DNA of 37,264 bases. It comes from a virus. Numbering within the stretch: the stretch's first letter is position 1; each line of letters begins with the position of its first letter. Below are positions 1 to 7,054 of this stretch, piece after piece. The position numbers and the translations under genes were made by a program. The DNA is taken from positions 1-37,264 of IMG/VR virus record IMGVR_UViG_3300037189_033761. One strand, 5' to 3'. The notes under the pieces were generated by a model. The model had not been told where the DNA came from and did no database searches. It saw only the letters and a list, made by a program, of their open reading frames with translations.

Positions 1-24
1 TAATGAAAAAATTGAGCAGAAGAA

Positions 25-32
25 TATAAATA
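25..32 (+). promoter_or_regulatory. T4-type late promoter TATAAATA
   Basis: Perfect match to the T4 late consensus, ending 5 nt before the ATG at 38. If transcription starts where it does in T4, the message would begin at the start codon. No Shine-Dalgarno sequence is visible. Confidence 0.85.
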
Positions 33-37
33 ATTTT

Positions 38-628
38 ATGAGCAAATCAATTTTTGATAAACTATTTGAAGATGTAATGGGTGTTGACGGCGCTGATACA
101 GACGCCAAAGACGCCATGGACCTCGGCGTTGGTGCCGAAGCTGATAAAGCTGAAGGAGGTGATGTAACCTTTACATTGCCTCGTGATCTTGCTCAGAAAC
201 TTTGCGATGTACTTCATGAAGTACTAGAGACTGGTGCAGAAGAGACAATGGAGCATGAAGCTGAAGCCGAAGGTGAAGCTGAAGATGCAGAAGCTCCTGT
301 TGCTGGTAGCGAAGATGCAGAAGAAAAAGAAGAAGAGAAAAAAGAAGAAGTTGCTGGTGAAGCAACTGAAATGACAGAGCTCAAGCCTTCCGCTGGTCAA
401 ACTTTGCAGGGCAAGAGCAATAAGGTTGGTGGAACAGTAGATAGCCTTGTTGCCAAGGGTGGTGGAGATGGTAAAGTTAAGAGTGAAGTTGATGGCAAAG
501 GTAAGGATGAAGGACATGCCCTAGTTGGTAGCGGTGTTAAAGGTGGTGCTCCAACATCTCCTAAGGGAAAAGCCAATGTAGTAGCTGGTAAAGCTTCCAA
601 TGTTGGTCATTATCTTTTTCAAAAATAA
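38..628 (+). CDS. Acidic late head-type protein (possible prohead core/internal protein)
   Basis: 196 aa, not recognised by name. The middle (about residues 70-110) is extremely rich in Glu and Ala; the C-terminal half is rich in Gly and Lys with no obvious fold, so the protein looks like a low-complexity scaffold or internal head protein. The N-terminus has a LFE motif (residues 9-11) that resembles T4 prohead-protease sites (hydrophobic-x-Glu). A perfect late promoter box sits 5 nt before the ATG and a strong terminator follows the stop, so it is probably a single-gene, highly expressed late transcript. Its codons are richer in GC than its neighbours, which also fits high expression. Function is inferred only from composition, promoter type and the head/neck genes that follow. 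Confidence 0.6.
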   Translation: MSKSIFDKLFEDVMGVDGADTDAKDAMDLGVGAEADKAEGGDVTFTLPRDLAQKLCDVLHEVLETGAEETMEHEAEAEGEAEDAEAPVAGSEDAEEKEEEKKEEVAGEATEMTELKPSAGQTLQGKSNKVGGTVDSLVAKGGGDGKVKSEVDGKGKDEGHALVGSGVKGGAPTSPKGKANVVAGKASNVGHYLFQK

Positions 629-644
629 TTGATTAACTTAAAAA

Positions 645-679
645 TAAAAAAAGCCTAACGTAAGTTAGGCTTTTTTTTT
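645..679 (+). terminator. Intrinsic terminator
   Basis: GCCTAAC and GTTAGGC form a perfect 7-bp stem around a GTAA loop, flanked by a run of A before and nine T after, so the stem can extend by A-T pairs. It lies 17 nt after the stop of the acidic protein and 15 nt before the next gene. The A and T tracts would allow it to work in both directions. It is the only clear intrinsic terminator I see in the window. Confidence 0.9.
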
Positions 680-680
680 G

Positions 681-688
681 ATTAAATA
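681..688 (+). promoter_or_regulatory. Late-type promoter box (ATTAAATA)
   Basis: Variant of TATAAATA placed 5 nt before the ATG at 694, directly after the terminator. The following bases (ATATT) are the same spacer as at the late boxes before 32519 and 32825. Confidence 0.65.
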
Positions 689-693
689 ATATT

Positions 694-1008
694 ATGACCT
701 TTAGAGAATATTTTGATATTAATAAGATAGGTCCAAGACATCTTAAGAATGATGGTTTACTAAATACGTCAGTTCCTCATAAGCCCATAGCTGATATGCA
801 TAAAGTTAAGAAAGCAGATGGTACAGAAGAATTAAAAAACAATAATAAAAAGACTGTTATTTTAAACAATAGGGAAAAAATAAAAGAACTTTTACGTAAA
901 CATAATTATATTGCTACTCTTAAACCTGGTGAAACAAAGAAATTAATAGGTACTAGTATCTCAGTATCATTAAACCCTCAAGGAGGTTATATTCTAACTA
1001 ATGACTAA
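694..1008 (+). CDS. Hypothetical late protein, upstream of neck gene
   Basis: 104 aa, not recognised. It begins MTFREYF, the same kind of Phe/Tyr-rich N-terminus seen on many plus-strand proteins here (compare MNSFREYLLLE at 29990 and MISFREF at 32825), but a Glu cleavage site is not obvious. The rest is Lys/Asn-rich, with a C-terminal part (about residues 65-104) that looks like a small beta domain. It overlaps the neck-protein gene by 8 nt, so the two are probably co-transcribed from the late box before 694. It may be a small head or head-completion protein. Confidence 0.6.
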   Translation: MTFREYFDINKIGPRHLKNDGLLNTSVPHKPIADMHKVKKADGTEELKNNNKKTVILNNREKIKELLRKHNYIATLKPGETKKLIGTSISVSLNPQGGYILTND

Positions 1009-1738
1009 TGCTGATTGTACAAATTTTTTTACTGGCAGCATAGAGATTAAAACATATCCTAATGTTAATCAGAATGTAAATGAATGTTTTTCTCTAACTG
1101 ATAAAGACAATAATTCTGGGGACATTATGCTTCAGAATAATTACTGGCTAGAACAAATTAATTTATATGGTCAAAAAGTAGGATATATAGTCAATAATTT
1201 CAGTCTTCTTTCTGCAGATTACATATATGGAGAACAACCTACACAACAATATTCACCACCAGTACAAGTGAAAATGTTAATTGATTTGAATGAAAATGCA
1301 TTAATGCTTTCCAAATATGGTTTGCAATCAGATGATGAGGTAACGGCTTATATACACATTTCTTCGTTCTATGAATCATTTGGCGCAGGTGCCGAACCAA
1401 AGTCAGGTGATCTATTTCAACTCACTCAATATGGTAGTGATAGACCTGGTGGCAGAAATGGTAAGATTTTTGAAATAACAGAAAGATTGGATGAAGATGT
1501 TGCAAGAATTAATCCGCTTGGTGGTCATTATGTTTGGCTTCTCAAGGCTAAGCGGTTTGAATATTCATTTGAGCCTGGTGTTTCAGGTGAAGCAGTAAAC
1601 CAGCAAGTGTTTGATGATTTAAAAAACCCAGCAGTTTCAGGTGCTGATAAGCCTTATAATCAAAATGTTACTGATTCTAGTAAGAAAATCTTTGATTATA
1701 GTAAGACAGATTATGGTGGTGTGTATGGTGGTTATTAA
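1001..1738 (+). CDS. 14: Neck protein, gp14-like
   Basis: 245 aa. The middle section matches my recollection of gp14 neck proteins of T4-like marine phages: 'SKYGLQ..DEVT' near residue 105, then a 'GDLFQL' turn near residue 135, 'KIFEI' near 154, and 'FEYSFE' near 187. gp14 forms the neck with gp13 and closes the filled head before tail joining. The C-terminal 50 residues are Gly/Asn/Tyr-rich and look disordered. It overlaps the preceding small gene by 8 nt and ends tail-to-tail with the minus-strand operon, sharing the stop region. The call rests on motif pattern and late context, not on an alignment. Confidence 0.72.
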   Translation: MTNADCTNFFTGSIEIKTYPNVNQNVNECFSLTDKDNNSGDIMLQNNYWLEQINLYGQKVGYIVNNFSLLSADYIYGEQPTQQYSPPVQVKMLIDLNENALMLSKYGLQSDDEVTAYIHISSFYESFGAGAEPKSGDLFQLTQYGSDRPGGRNGKIFEITERLDEDVARINPLGGHYVWLLKAKRFEYSFEPGVSGEAVNQQVFDDLKNPAVSGADKPYNQNVTDSSKKIFDYSKTDYGGVYGGY

Positions 1739-2004
1739 AGAGAAATATCGTTGTCGTTATACACAGGTTCTTTAAACATTTCATTCCTACAAAAAGCTAT
1801 AATTTTATCAAACTCAAAACATGCATTACAACTGAGCGAAATGCGTTGTGTGTTATGAATAAACGTATAAACAGTTTTATCTGAATTTTTGCGTATGCTG
1901 GCTACTGTATAATAGCCATCATTAAATAAAAACTTGTAAGGTAATCTGGAACTACCTAGTTTTGTTTTATTTACTTGGAAGCTAGTTCCTGATGGGTATT
2001 GCAT
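1735..2004 (-). CDS. Hypothetical protein, last gene of minus-strand late operon
   Basis: 89 aa, not recognised. It has mixed beta-type sequence, two Cys near the centre (CNAC) and no membrane segment. It is the final gene of a tightly overlapping unit (3493 to 1735), beginning 34 nt inside the preceding gene. Its stop overlaps that of the neck gene on the other strand. An initiation at 2004 is assumed because it is the only Met that gives a full-length frame. Confidence 0.5.
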   Translation of the reverse strand: MQYPSGTSFQVNKTKLGSSRLPYKFLFNDGYYTVASIRKNSDKTVYTFIHNTQRISLSCNACFEFDKIIAFCRNEMFKEPVYNDNDISL

Positions 2005-2285
2005 AATTTTGCAGTAGGTTGAGCACTTAAATCTTCTTGTTTCTCGTACATCTCAATTTCATCTACCATAGATTCATGTCTCTCATCAATATATTTCTGA
2101 AAAGCTAAAGGCTTAATCCAATCAATATTGTTTGCTGTATCAATCTTCATTTGTTTTGCTTTATTGCATACCAATTCAATAGCCTCAATTAAGCACAACC
2201 AACGTGAATAGGTTTCAATTGGCAGTGTTTCGGACTTATCTTTTAGTTTAACTTCTATAGTTCTTTTTGAGGTTGTTGATTGCAT
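1971..2285 (-). CDS. Hypothetical protein of minus-strand late operon
   Basis: 104 aa, not recognised. It is mostly helical and charged with two Trp in the middle; the C-terminus is polar. It overlaps both neighbours (38 nt at its start, 34 nt at its end), consistent with coupled translation in one operon. No catalytic motif, signal peptide or TM helix is visible. Confidence 0.55.
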   Translation of the reverse strand: MQSTTSKRTIEVKLKDKSETLPIETYSRWLCLIEAIELVCNKAKQMKIDTANNIDWIKPLAFQKYIDERHESMVDEIEMYEKQEDLSAQPTAKLCNTHQELASK

Positions 2286-2697
2286 ATCCTGTAATTATCA
2301 TGAAAAGCTTATTTGAGTCAAATACATTTTTTGTAATTTTCAAAGTATTGATAGAATTTTCAAAAATTGTGAAGAGAATTTCAATATTTTTGAGAATAAG
2401 GTTTAAATTGTCAATAACTGCTTCTTGTTTTTCTATATCTAAATTACTCTCCCTAATAACTTGCTTAAAATAATCATTAAAAAGAAAAAAGAAACTTTTC
2501 AAGAAACTAAGACTGTCATTACCAGAGATTTTAAAATAATTGTGTCCTTGATCATAATATTTTTTGAGCTCTGTGGGTAGTGCTGACTCAATGCATTGGC
2601 TAAAATAATCTATATCTAGCTTCTTCTCTTTAATAGTGTCTAGAGAAGTTGCAGGTACTGATTTAGCTAGTTTGTCTATAGAATCAAAATTATCCAT
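2248..2697 (-). CDS. Hypothetical helical protein of minus-strand late operon
   Basis: 149 aa, not recognised. Predicted to be largely alpha-helical, with long amphipathic stretches rich in Leu, Ile, Phe and Asn between residues 60 and 135. No Cys cluster and no clear TM helix. Its start overlaps the end of the membrane zinc-ribbon gene by 8 nt. A structural or assembly role is possible from the operon's late-type promoter, but this is only context. Confidence 0.55.
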   Translation of the reverse strand: MDNFDSIDKLAKSVPATSLDTIKEKKLDIDYFSQCIESALPTELKKYYDQGHNYFKISGNDSLSFLKSFFFLFNDYFKQVIRESNLDIEKQEAVIDNLNLILKNIEILFTIFENSINTLKITKNVFDSNKLFMIITGYAINNLKKNYRS

Positions 2698-3103
2698 TGG
2701 AGAGAATATTAGGGTTTCCGGTGTCTGTATCTAATATAGGCTCAGTTGAGAGCGCTGTAGACGGTGTTACATATACGCTTATTAGCTTCATGCATTCTTT
2801 ACATTTGTATTTGTTGGTAGTATTGAGTTTAATGGGCACAAAATCGCGAATTTTTCTACTGCAGGGACATTCAACTTCAAGACCTTGCATAGAAAATTCT
2901 TTAATGCGTTCATTCTCAAGCTTTTTGTTTTTCAATGCTATGAAAGCGTTAAAGATGGAGAGGTAGATATAATTAAAGACAAATTGAAATGTACCTCCAA
3001 CTATAAAACCTACAATAAAGCTTAAGTTGTTCTTACTGAAGATGTATCCGGTAGTATAACATATAGACAGGAATACTACTACCTGAACAAATAATCTGTA
3101 CAT
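2690..3103 (-). CDS. Membrane protein with C-terminal zinc ribbon
   Basis: 137 aa. Two hydrophobic helices (about residues 4-22 and 27-57) are followed by a charged linker and then a CPC...CKEC cysteine set (residues about 79-104) typical of a small zinc ribbon. The ribbon would lie on one side of the inner membrane. I do not recognise a named family; the two-TM arrangement is compatible with a holin-like or membrane-anchor role but nothing proves it. It lies 9 nt after the preceding gene and overlaps the next gene by 8 nt. A TATAAATA sequence lies 1 nt upstream of the ATG, which is too close for it to drive this gene from a T4-like start point. Confidence 0.6.
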   Translation of the reverse strand: MYRLFVQVVVFLSICYTTGYIFSKNNLSFIVGFIVGGTFQFVFNYIYLSIFNAFIALKNKKLENERIKEFSMQGLEVECPCSRKIRDFVPIKLNTTNKYKCKECMKLISVYVTPSTALSTEPILDTDTGNPNILSNG

Positions 3104-3104
3104 C

Positions 3105-3112
3105 TATTTATA
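3105..3112 (-). promoter_or_regulatory. TATAAATA box one base from a start codon (doubtful promoter for that gene)
   Basis: Perfect consensus on the minus strand but only 1 nt before the ATG at 3103. A T4-type start would lie inside the gene, past its start codon, so it could only serve the downstream genes of the operon or be a coincidence. Confidence 0.35.
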
Positions 3113-3493
3113 TTATATGGAACTTTCGATATTATCAACACTTTTAGCGGCTTTATATACTAATTCTGCAGCACTAGTGATATCTTTTATAGACTGTTCA
3201 ATATGAACAGAATTGCTTTCTTTTTTAACAAGAGGGTTGTTTTTTAAAGACCCCATGATATTGAGAGAATTCTGAAGATTAACAATAGCGTTGCCTAGGG
3301 TGGATACCAGATTAGATAACGGAAACGGCAGAACATTGTTGTGTTGTTTGGCATTAGGGTTTTGATCTTGGTTTTTATTGTTAAAAAGATCATTTACCAT
3401 CATTTTCTGTGCATTAAACTCTCTATTTGCTATGCCTTTAACCCATTTATTATAATTCATTACACTACCATCTTCAGACACGATGTTTTTCAC
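3113..3493 (-). CDS. Hypothetical protein, first gene of minus-strand late operon
   Basis: 126 aa with a GTG start, not recognised. The central part is rich in Asn, Gln and Leu; the C-terminal half is helical. The start is supported by an ATTAAATA late-type box exactly 5 nt upstream, the same spacing as at ATG genes. It heads a five-gene run (3493 to 1735) of small unknown proteins and is divergent from the plus-strand gene at 3526. Confidence 0.55.
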   Translation of the reverse strand: MKNIVSEDGSVMNYNKWVKGIANREFNAQKMMVNDLFNNKNQDQNPNAKQHNNVLPFPLSNLVSTLGNAIVNLQNSLNIMGSLKNNPLVKKESNSVHIEQSIKDITSAAELVYKAAKSVDNIESSI

Positions 3494-3498
3494 AAAAT

Positions 3499-3506
3499 TA
3501 TTTAAT
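3499..3506 (-). promoter_or_regulatory. Late-type promoter box (ATTAAATA)
   Basis: Lies 5 nt before the GTG start at 3493. Back-to-back with the plus-strand box at 3513-3520, giving a 32-bp divergent promoter region. Confidence 0.6.
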
Positions 3507-3512
3507 CTATTT

Positions 3513-3520
3513 GATAAATA
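3513..3520 (+). promoter_or_regulatory. Late-type promoter box (GATAAATA)
   Basis: One mismatch to TATAAATA, 5 nt before the ATG at 3526. It decides the start: a TTG upstream at 3511 would lie in front of the box. Confidence 0.75.
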
Positions 3521-3525
3521 ATTGT

Positions 3526-3930
3526 ATGGAACTATTCAAAAAAGCTTTTACTTCTATACTAGAACAAGATGAAGAGAAAGGTGTAGCACAAGCACCAGCC
3601 ACTGATAGAGATGCAATGAAAGCTAAGCTGGATTCTGCAAAACCTGAAGATTTTGATGTTCAAGCACCAGTTATAACAGACACTGAAAAGATGAAGCAAG
3701 AACAACTTCAAACATTAAAAGAATGGATAGGGAAGATCGATCAATTTATTGAATTTTTAAATGGTACCACAGGTGAATCAGTACAATCCAAATTACATGC
3801 TGCAGCATGTGAGACAGTGTTTCAAGATATAGCCAGAAGTGAAAAGAAAAAGATTGCAAGATTAGCAGCTGAATTAAGCTCTCTATCTGAAAGCTTTAAA
3901 GGCTATCTCATCTCTTCCGGTACCGATTAA
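3526..3930 (+). CDS. Hypothetical late protein with capsid-targeting-like N-terminus
   Basis: 134 aa, not recognised. It starts MELFKKAFTSILEQDEEKG: a short hydrophobic/basic helix with Phe at positions 4 and 8, ending in ILE followed by Gln, the pattern of a T4 capsid-targeting sequence cut after Glu. The rest is an acidic, helical, Gln/Ala/Lys-rich protein without enzyme motifs. A late box 5 nt upstream fixes the start at 3526. Its 3' end overlaps the primase gene on the opposite strand by 23 nt. I infer an internal head protein. Confidence 0.6.
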   Translation: MELFKKAFTSILEQDEEKGVAQAPATDRDAMKAKLDSAKPEDFDVQAPVITDTEKMKQEQLQTLKEWIGKIDQFIEFLNGTTGESVQSKLHAAACETVFQDIARSEKKKIARLAAELSSLSESFKGYLISSGTD

Positions 3931-4957
3931 TTTCAATCATTAGCATTTCTGCTTTTAAGCCTGCATAAGAATTGTTTATAAAATAATTATAATCTATCTC
4001 ATTCTTATTATGTGTTGTGCAAATTTCATTTATATCTTTAAATGTAGTTCCTAGTTTTTCAGGCCATATAAAAACACGCTCTCCTTGTTTGATGAGCTTA
4101 TCAGTTTTACTTCTACTAGCCATGTCCAACCACTGACTGTCTAATACCCATATTTTCTCTTGAAGCCTGACTCCGAGTAGTTGTGTTTGCTGAAGATTGG
4201 TAAACATGTTATTGCTATTCTCTTGTATACCTGCAACTGCAACCCCATTTTTAACAAAAAATGCATCAATGGGTCCTTCAAAGATAAAAATAAAATCTAT
4301 GGCTGATGATATCTTATTCATACCATATAGAGACTTTTCGCTATTTACTTTTGACAGGTATTTAGGATAGAGTCTTGAATCTTTATCGAGTATTGTTCTT
4401 GATTGATAAAATATAATTTCATTTTGATCATTATAGAAGGGAATAATAAGCCTATTTTTATGAACCCTGTCTGTAAGGGATATCCAAAGACTGTCAGGTC
4501 TATTGACTGCAGTATCTAGACGTCGCTTTTTTATCAGAGATAGAGCATTTTGAACCATTGAGTTGTTTTGATAATATTCAACTTGATTGCTATCAAATAA
4601 ATTAATAGAGTCTTTAGGCAACTTAGAAGCAATAACGGGTTTATATACTGGCTTGTCATCATCTTTAAGAAGATCTAATGGTAATATATCATAGTTTTTT
4701 GATTCTTTTATTATTTCATCGTAAGACATGTTACCAGCAGTTTCAATCCATTTAAAAGGCGCGCTATACCAGCCACAATTGTGACAACAAATAACATTTT
4801 CATCTAAAATAAAATAACAGCGTTTTTTTCTACCCCAGGATTTACCTTCTCTACATATAGGGCAACAGCCCTGATGTGTGCGTGTAAGTCTGTTGTACTT
4901 TGGTAAACCAGCGTACTGATAGAACTTCTGTATGGAGTAGTCTAATGGTATAACCAT
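3908..4957 (-). CDS. 61: DNA primase, gp61-like
   Basis: 349 aa (T4 gp61 is about 340). It makes short RNA primers for the lagging strand and works with helicase gp41. The N-terminus has a zinc-binding pair, CPIC at residues 32-35 and CHNC at 58-61. A TOPRIM-type core with the acidic 'FEGPIDAFF' lies near residue 225. I chose the ATG at 4957 because a TATAAT box lies 7 nt upstream; the ATG at 4966 overlaps that box. It ends convergently with the plus-strand gene at 3526. The helicase is 7 kb away in the same strand block. Confidence 0.9.
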   Translation of the reverse strand: MVIPLDYSIQKFYQYAGLPKYNRLTRTHQGCCPICREGKSWGRKKRCYFILDENVICCHNCGWYSAPFKWIETAGNMSYDEIIKESKNYDILPLDLLKDDDKPVYKPVIASKLPKDSINLFDSNQVEYYQNNSMVQNALSLIKKRRLDTAVNRPDSLWISLTDRVHKNRLIIPFYNDQNEIIFYQSRTILDKDSRLYPKYLSKVNSEKSLYGMNKISSAIDFIFIFEGPIDAFFVKNGVAVAGIQENSNNMFTNLQQTQLLGVRLQEKIWVLDSQWLDMASRSKTDKLIKQGERVFIWPEKLGTTFKDINEICTTHNKNEIDYNYFINNSYAGLKAEMLMIEINRYRKR

Positions 4958-4964
4958 TAGTATC

Positions 4965-4970
4965 ATTATA
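4965..4970 (-). promoter_or_regulatory. TATAAT -10 box before primase gene
   Basis: Perfect sigma70 -10 hexamer 7 nt before the ATG at 4957, implying a leaderless or near-leaderless message. No convincing -35 was sought beyond this. Confidence 0.5.
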
Positions 4971-4993
4971 ATGTATTTTCTAAAGAAATAAAC

Positions 4994-5191
4994 TTACTTG
5001 TTATCTTTATTGGGTGCTGGTGGGATGTCTTTGACTGAAACAACACCTTTGCGGATAAATGTACCGCTAGCTGGGTCAACATAGTGCGCTTCAACAATTT
5101 CTTTATCACCACGGATATATGTATGCAGGCGTGGTTTTACCGGTTGTCCGCTTATTGGTGATGTAATGATTCTTGGTGTAATAAAGTCCAT
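4994..5191 (-). CDS. Small hypothetical late protein
   Basis: 65 aa, not recognised. Beta-type sequence, basic and Pro-rich, with no Cys and no TM helix. The start at 5191 (MDFITPR) is chosen over a TTG at 5206 because a GATAAATA late box ends 5 nt before it. The late promoter suggests a structural or assembly role. It sits between primase and a conserved-looking 90-aa gene. Confidence 0.6.
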   Translation of the reverse strand: MDFITPRIITSPISGQPVKPRLHTYIRGDKEIVEAHYVDPASGTFIRKGVVSVKDIPPAPNKDNK

Positions 5192-5195
5192 ATAG

Positions 5196-5468
5196 TTATT
5201 TATCAAGTGTTAAATTTTTTCTATACTGTTTAATGCATGTTGTGTAGATGTTTTTAGGTAGTCTTTCTACTATATCGATTATCTTATTTTTTAAGCCAAA
5301 ATCAAACTTATCAGTTGGAACAGCTTTGACAGACATCTCTGGAAGAGCAAGAAAATTGTATTCATTTTGCTTAGTCTTCTCCATAAAAACAAAAAGTTGA
5401 CCAGCGTAGATACCAGTTGTAACAGCATATACAAAGCCTTTTTGAGGGTGTTTTTTGTTAAAGAACAT
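5196..5468 (-). CDS. Hypothetical protein
   Basis: 90 aa, no function known to me. The sequence has a compact beta-rich look: 'GFVYAVTTGIYAGQLFVFME' at residues 11-30 and 'YNFLALPEM' at about 37-45, followed by a helical C-terminus with one Cys. It overlaps the end of the sugar-reductase gene by 11 nt, suggesting translational coupling. No membrane or secretion signal. Confidence 0.6.
   Translation of the reverse strand: MFFNKKHPQKGFVYAVTTGIYAGQLFVFMEKTKQNEYNFLALPEMSVKAVPTDKFDFGLKNKIIDIVERLPKNIYTTCIKQYRKNLTLDK
5197..5204 (-). promoter_or_regulatory. Late-type promoter box (GATAAATA)
   Basis: One mismatch to TATAAATA; ends 5 nt before the ATG at 5191. It lies inside the 3' end of the upstream gene. 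Confidence 0.7.
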
Positions 5469-6327
5469 TTTTATAATTTTCTACAAATCTTGCAACAGCA
5501 TCTTTTAATGATTTAGAGAGACTGGGTAGCTGTAGTCCTAGTTTTTTTATTTTTTTATCTGAAAGAACACAGTTTGACCGCTGTGCAACAATATCAAGCT
5601 CTGAAATATTTACTACTTTCCAATCATGATTTACTAGCTCATGAAATGATAAGTAGTCTGCAATTAATTTTCCTGTTATTACTCCTGGGTTTACTACATT
5701 CAAAGGACCAGATATATCTAAAAAGTTTTTATGCTTCAATAGCTTTTCTATGAAAATATTAAAATCATCTGTATTAGTGCCGCTATTTTTTAATTCTATG
5801 ATATTATTATATTTTAAAATTTTATAAATTAAGTTTTTTGGTACAACCTTTGCATTAAATGGCATTCTTACTCTTAAAGTAATCGCGTTAGATTTTCTTA
5901 ATATTACTTCACACATATGTTTTGTTAATGAGTAATAACTGCTATTAGTATTATGTAGTCCAAAATTAGGTTCATCTTTTTCAGTAAATTCTTTTTCATA
6001 TCCAGTGTATATGCATCCTGAAGAAACATTAATAAATTTTATCTTTAATTGATTACATATATTGTTTATCTGTGCTGGGACTGATACATTATAAAAGAGG
6101 CATTTTTCGCGTTCAATTTCACATTGATCGACATTAGGTGATCCAGTAAAGCCTGAGCAATTTATAATTGTATTGTAAATATTGCTTGTCAAATACTCAG
6201 AAAGCTTTTTTCTATCTGTATAATCAATGTCTTTTTTATCTATCAATGTAACATTGGTTTTAACTGACTGCAGATGACTAAAAAGGCTGGTACCGATAAA
6301 GCCTTTACCAAGAATAAGAACTTTCAC
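5458..6327 (-). CDS. NAD(P)-dependent sugar epimerase/dehydratase, RmlD-like SDR
   Basis: 289 aa with a GTG start. The Rossmann motif GKGFIG lies at residues 7-12, and an SDR catalytic Tyr-x-x-x-Lys ('YSLTK') near residue 131 with an 'NVSSGCIY' Ser motif about 30 residues before it. The overall layout resembles dTDP-4-dehydrorhamnose reductase and related extended SDRs acting on nucleotide sugars. Together with the UDP-galactopyranose mutase, the two-part glycosyltransferase and the gene at 12426 it suggests a glycan-modifying capacity. It overlaps the downstream 90-aa gene. Substrate unknown. Confidence 0.8.
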   Translation of the reverse strand: MKVLILGKGFIGTSLFSHLQSVKTNVTLIDKKDIDYTDRKKLSEYLTSNIYNTIINCSGFTGSPNVDQCEIEREKCLFYNVSVPAQINNICNQLKIKFINVSSGCIYTGYEKEFTEKDEPNFGLHNTNSSYYSLTKHMCEVILRKSNAITLRVRMPFNAKVVPKNLIYKILKYNNIIELKNSGTNTDDFNIFIEKLLKHKNFLDISGPLNVVNPGVITGKLIADYLSFHELVNHDWKVVNISELDIVAQRSNCVLSDKKIKKLGLQLPSLSKSLKDAVARFVENYKNVL

Positions 6328-6359
6328 TAATTAAAAATATAAATTAATTATTCAGAAGA

Positions 6360-6692
6360 TCAACTATTATCTCTATTAGAGTTTTGGTTGACAAAAAGTT
6401 TATTTACTAGAGTAGCTAAAGAATCTGCTTCTTGTTGACTATGGGCAGAAATAAAGTTAACTGGTTCACCATCAAAATTATAGCCCAAAACTATAAAACA
6501 TGTTAAAAATTCTTGAATAGTATTTACAAGCGCATCAATATCACGCTTCTTACTAATTTTATCGTTAAGTTTATTAACAAGAAATTCTTGAACAGCTTTA
6601 TTGGTTAAAGAAGCTTCAGTTTTAAATTTTGATGGGTCAAAATTTGTAATACCCTGATCTTTGCCATTATGCTTGTTCGAGTTTCTTTTCAT
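6360..6692 (-). CDS. Hypothetical protein
   Basis: 110 aa, not recognised. A polar Asn/Lys-rich N-terminus is followed by a helical domain with one Cys. It starts inside the end of the preceding gene (26-nt overlap). A CTAAATA-type late box lies 9 nt before the ATG, inside the upstream gene, so this gene may be separately transcribed late. Confidence 0.55.
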   Translation of the reverse strand: MKRNSNKHNGKDQGITNFDPSKFKTEASLTNKAVQEFLVNKLNDKISKKRDIDALVNTIQEFLTCFIVLGYNFDGEPVNFISAHSQQEADSLATLVNKLFVNQNSNRDNS

Positions 6693-7053
6693 CTACATTA
6701 TTATTTAGTCTCTTGACAAAATATCTCGACTTTCCAGGGTAATCAGTGTTTGTAATACCGTTCTTAATTAAGAAGTCAATAACTACTTCAATGCTTTCTG
6801 TCTTTAAGTAGAAGTTCTTAGGTATTTTTGCACCACCATCATCTAATTCAAATAATACTTCACCCATTTCATTTTTATTAATGTAGCATGTACAGAAAAC
6901 TGAATTACCTGTTGGATTAATAATTGCCATCCATCTCCTAGGGTCATGCTTTCCAAACACAGAAAAAACTCTGAGAACAACAAACCCATTATCTCTGAGT
7001 CTTTTGATAAAATAACTAGGTGTACGTAATTTATTTTTTGAGGATTTATTCAT
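6667..7053 (-). CDS. Hypothetical protein next to the clamp gene
   Basis: 128 aa, not recognised. A basic N-terminus is followed by an alpha/beta domain ('SYFIKRLRDNGFVVLRVFS' near residue 13, 'WMAIINP' near 41, 'EVLFELDDGG' near 64). It starts 1 nt after the clamp stop codon and so is probably co-translated with it. In T4 the clamp is followed by the clamp-loader genes 44 and 62, but neither length nor motifs fit those, and it does not resemble RegA. Both clamp-loader genes must lie elsewhere. Confidence 0.55.
   Translation of the reverse strand: MNKSSKNKLRTPSYFIKRLRDNGFVVLRVFSVFGKHDPRRWMAIINPTGNSVFCTCYINKNEMGEVLFELDDGGAKIPKNFYLKTESIEVVIDFLIKNGITNTDYPGKSRYFVKRLNNNVDEKKLEQA
6702..6709 (-). 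promoter_or_regulatory. Weak late-type promoter box (ACTAAATA)
   Basis: Two mismatches to TATAAATA; 9 nt before the ATG at 6692. The same box sequence occurs 5 nt before the GTG at 33547. Confidence 0.4.
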
Positions 7054-7054
7054 A

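Noticed and set aside
171-600. Minus-strand open frames opposite the acidic protein
   Set aside because: Leu/Ser/Phe-rich products are the antisense shadow of the Glu/Ala/Gly/Lys repeats; the plus frame has a perfect late promoter and terminator.
3105-3112. TATAAATA as the promoter of the membrane zinc-ribbon gene
   Set aside because: Only 1 nt from the ATG, so the expected transcript start lies inside the gene.
3511-3525. Upstream TTG extension of the gene at 3526
   Set aside because: It lies across the late promoter box; the ATG 5 nt after the box fits the pattern.
6667-7053. RegA or clamp-loader (gp62/gp44) identity for the gene after the clamp
   Set aside because: Length and visible motifs do not fit; only the position is suggestive.
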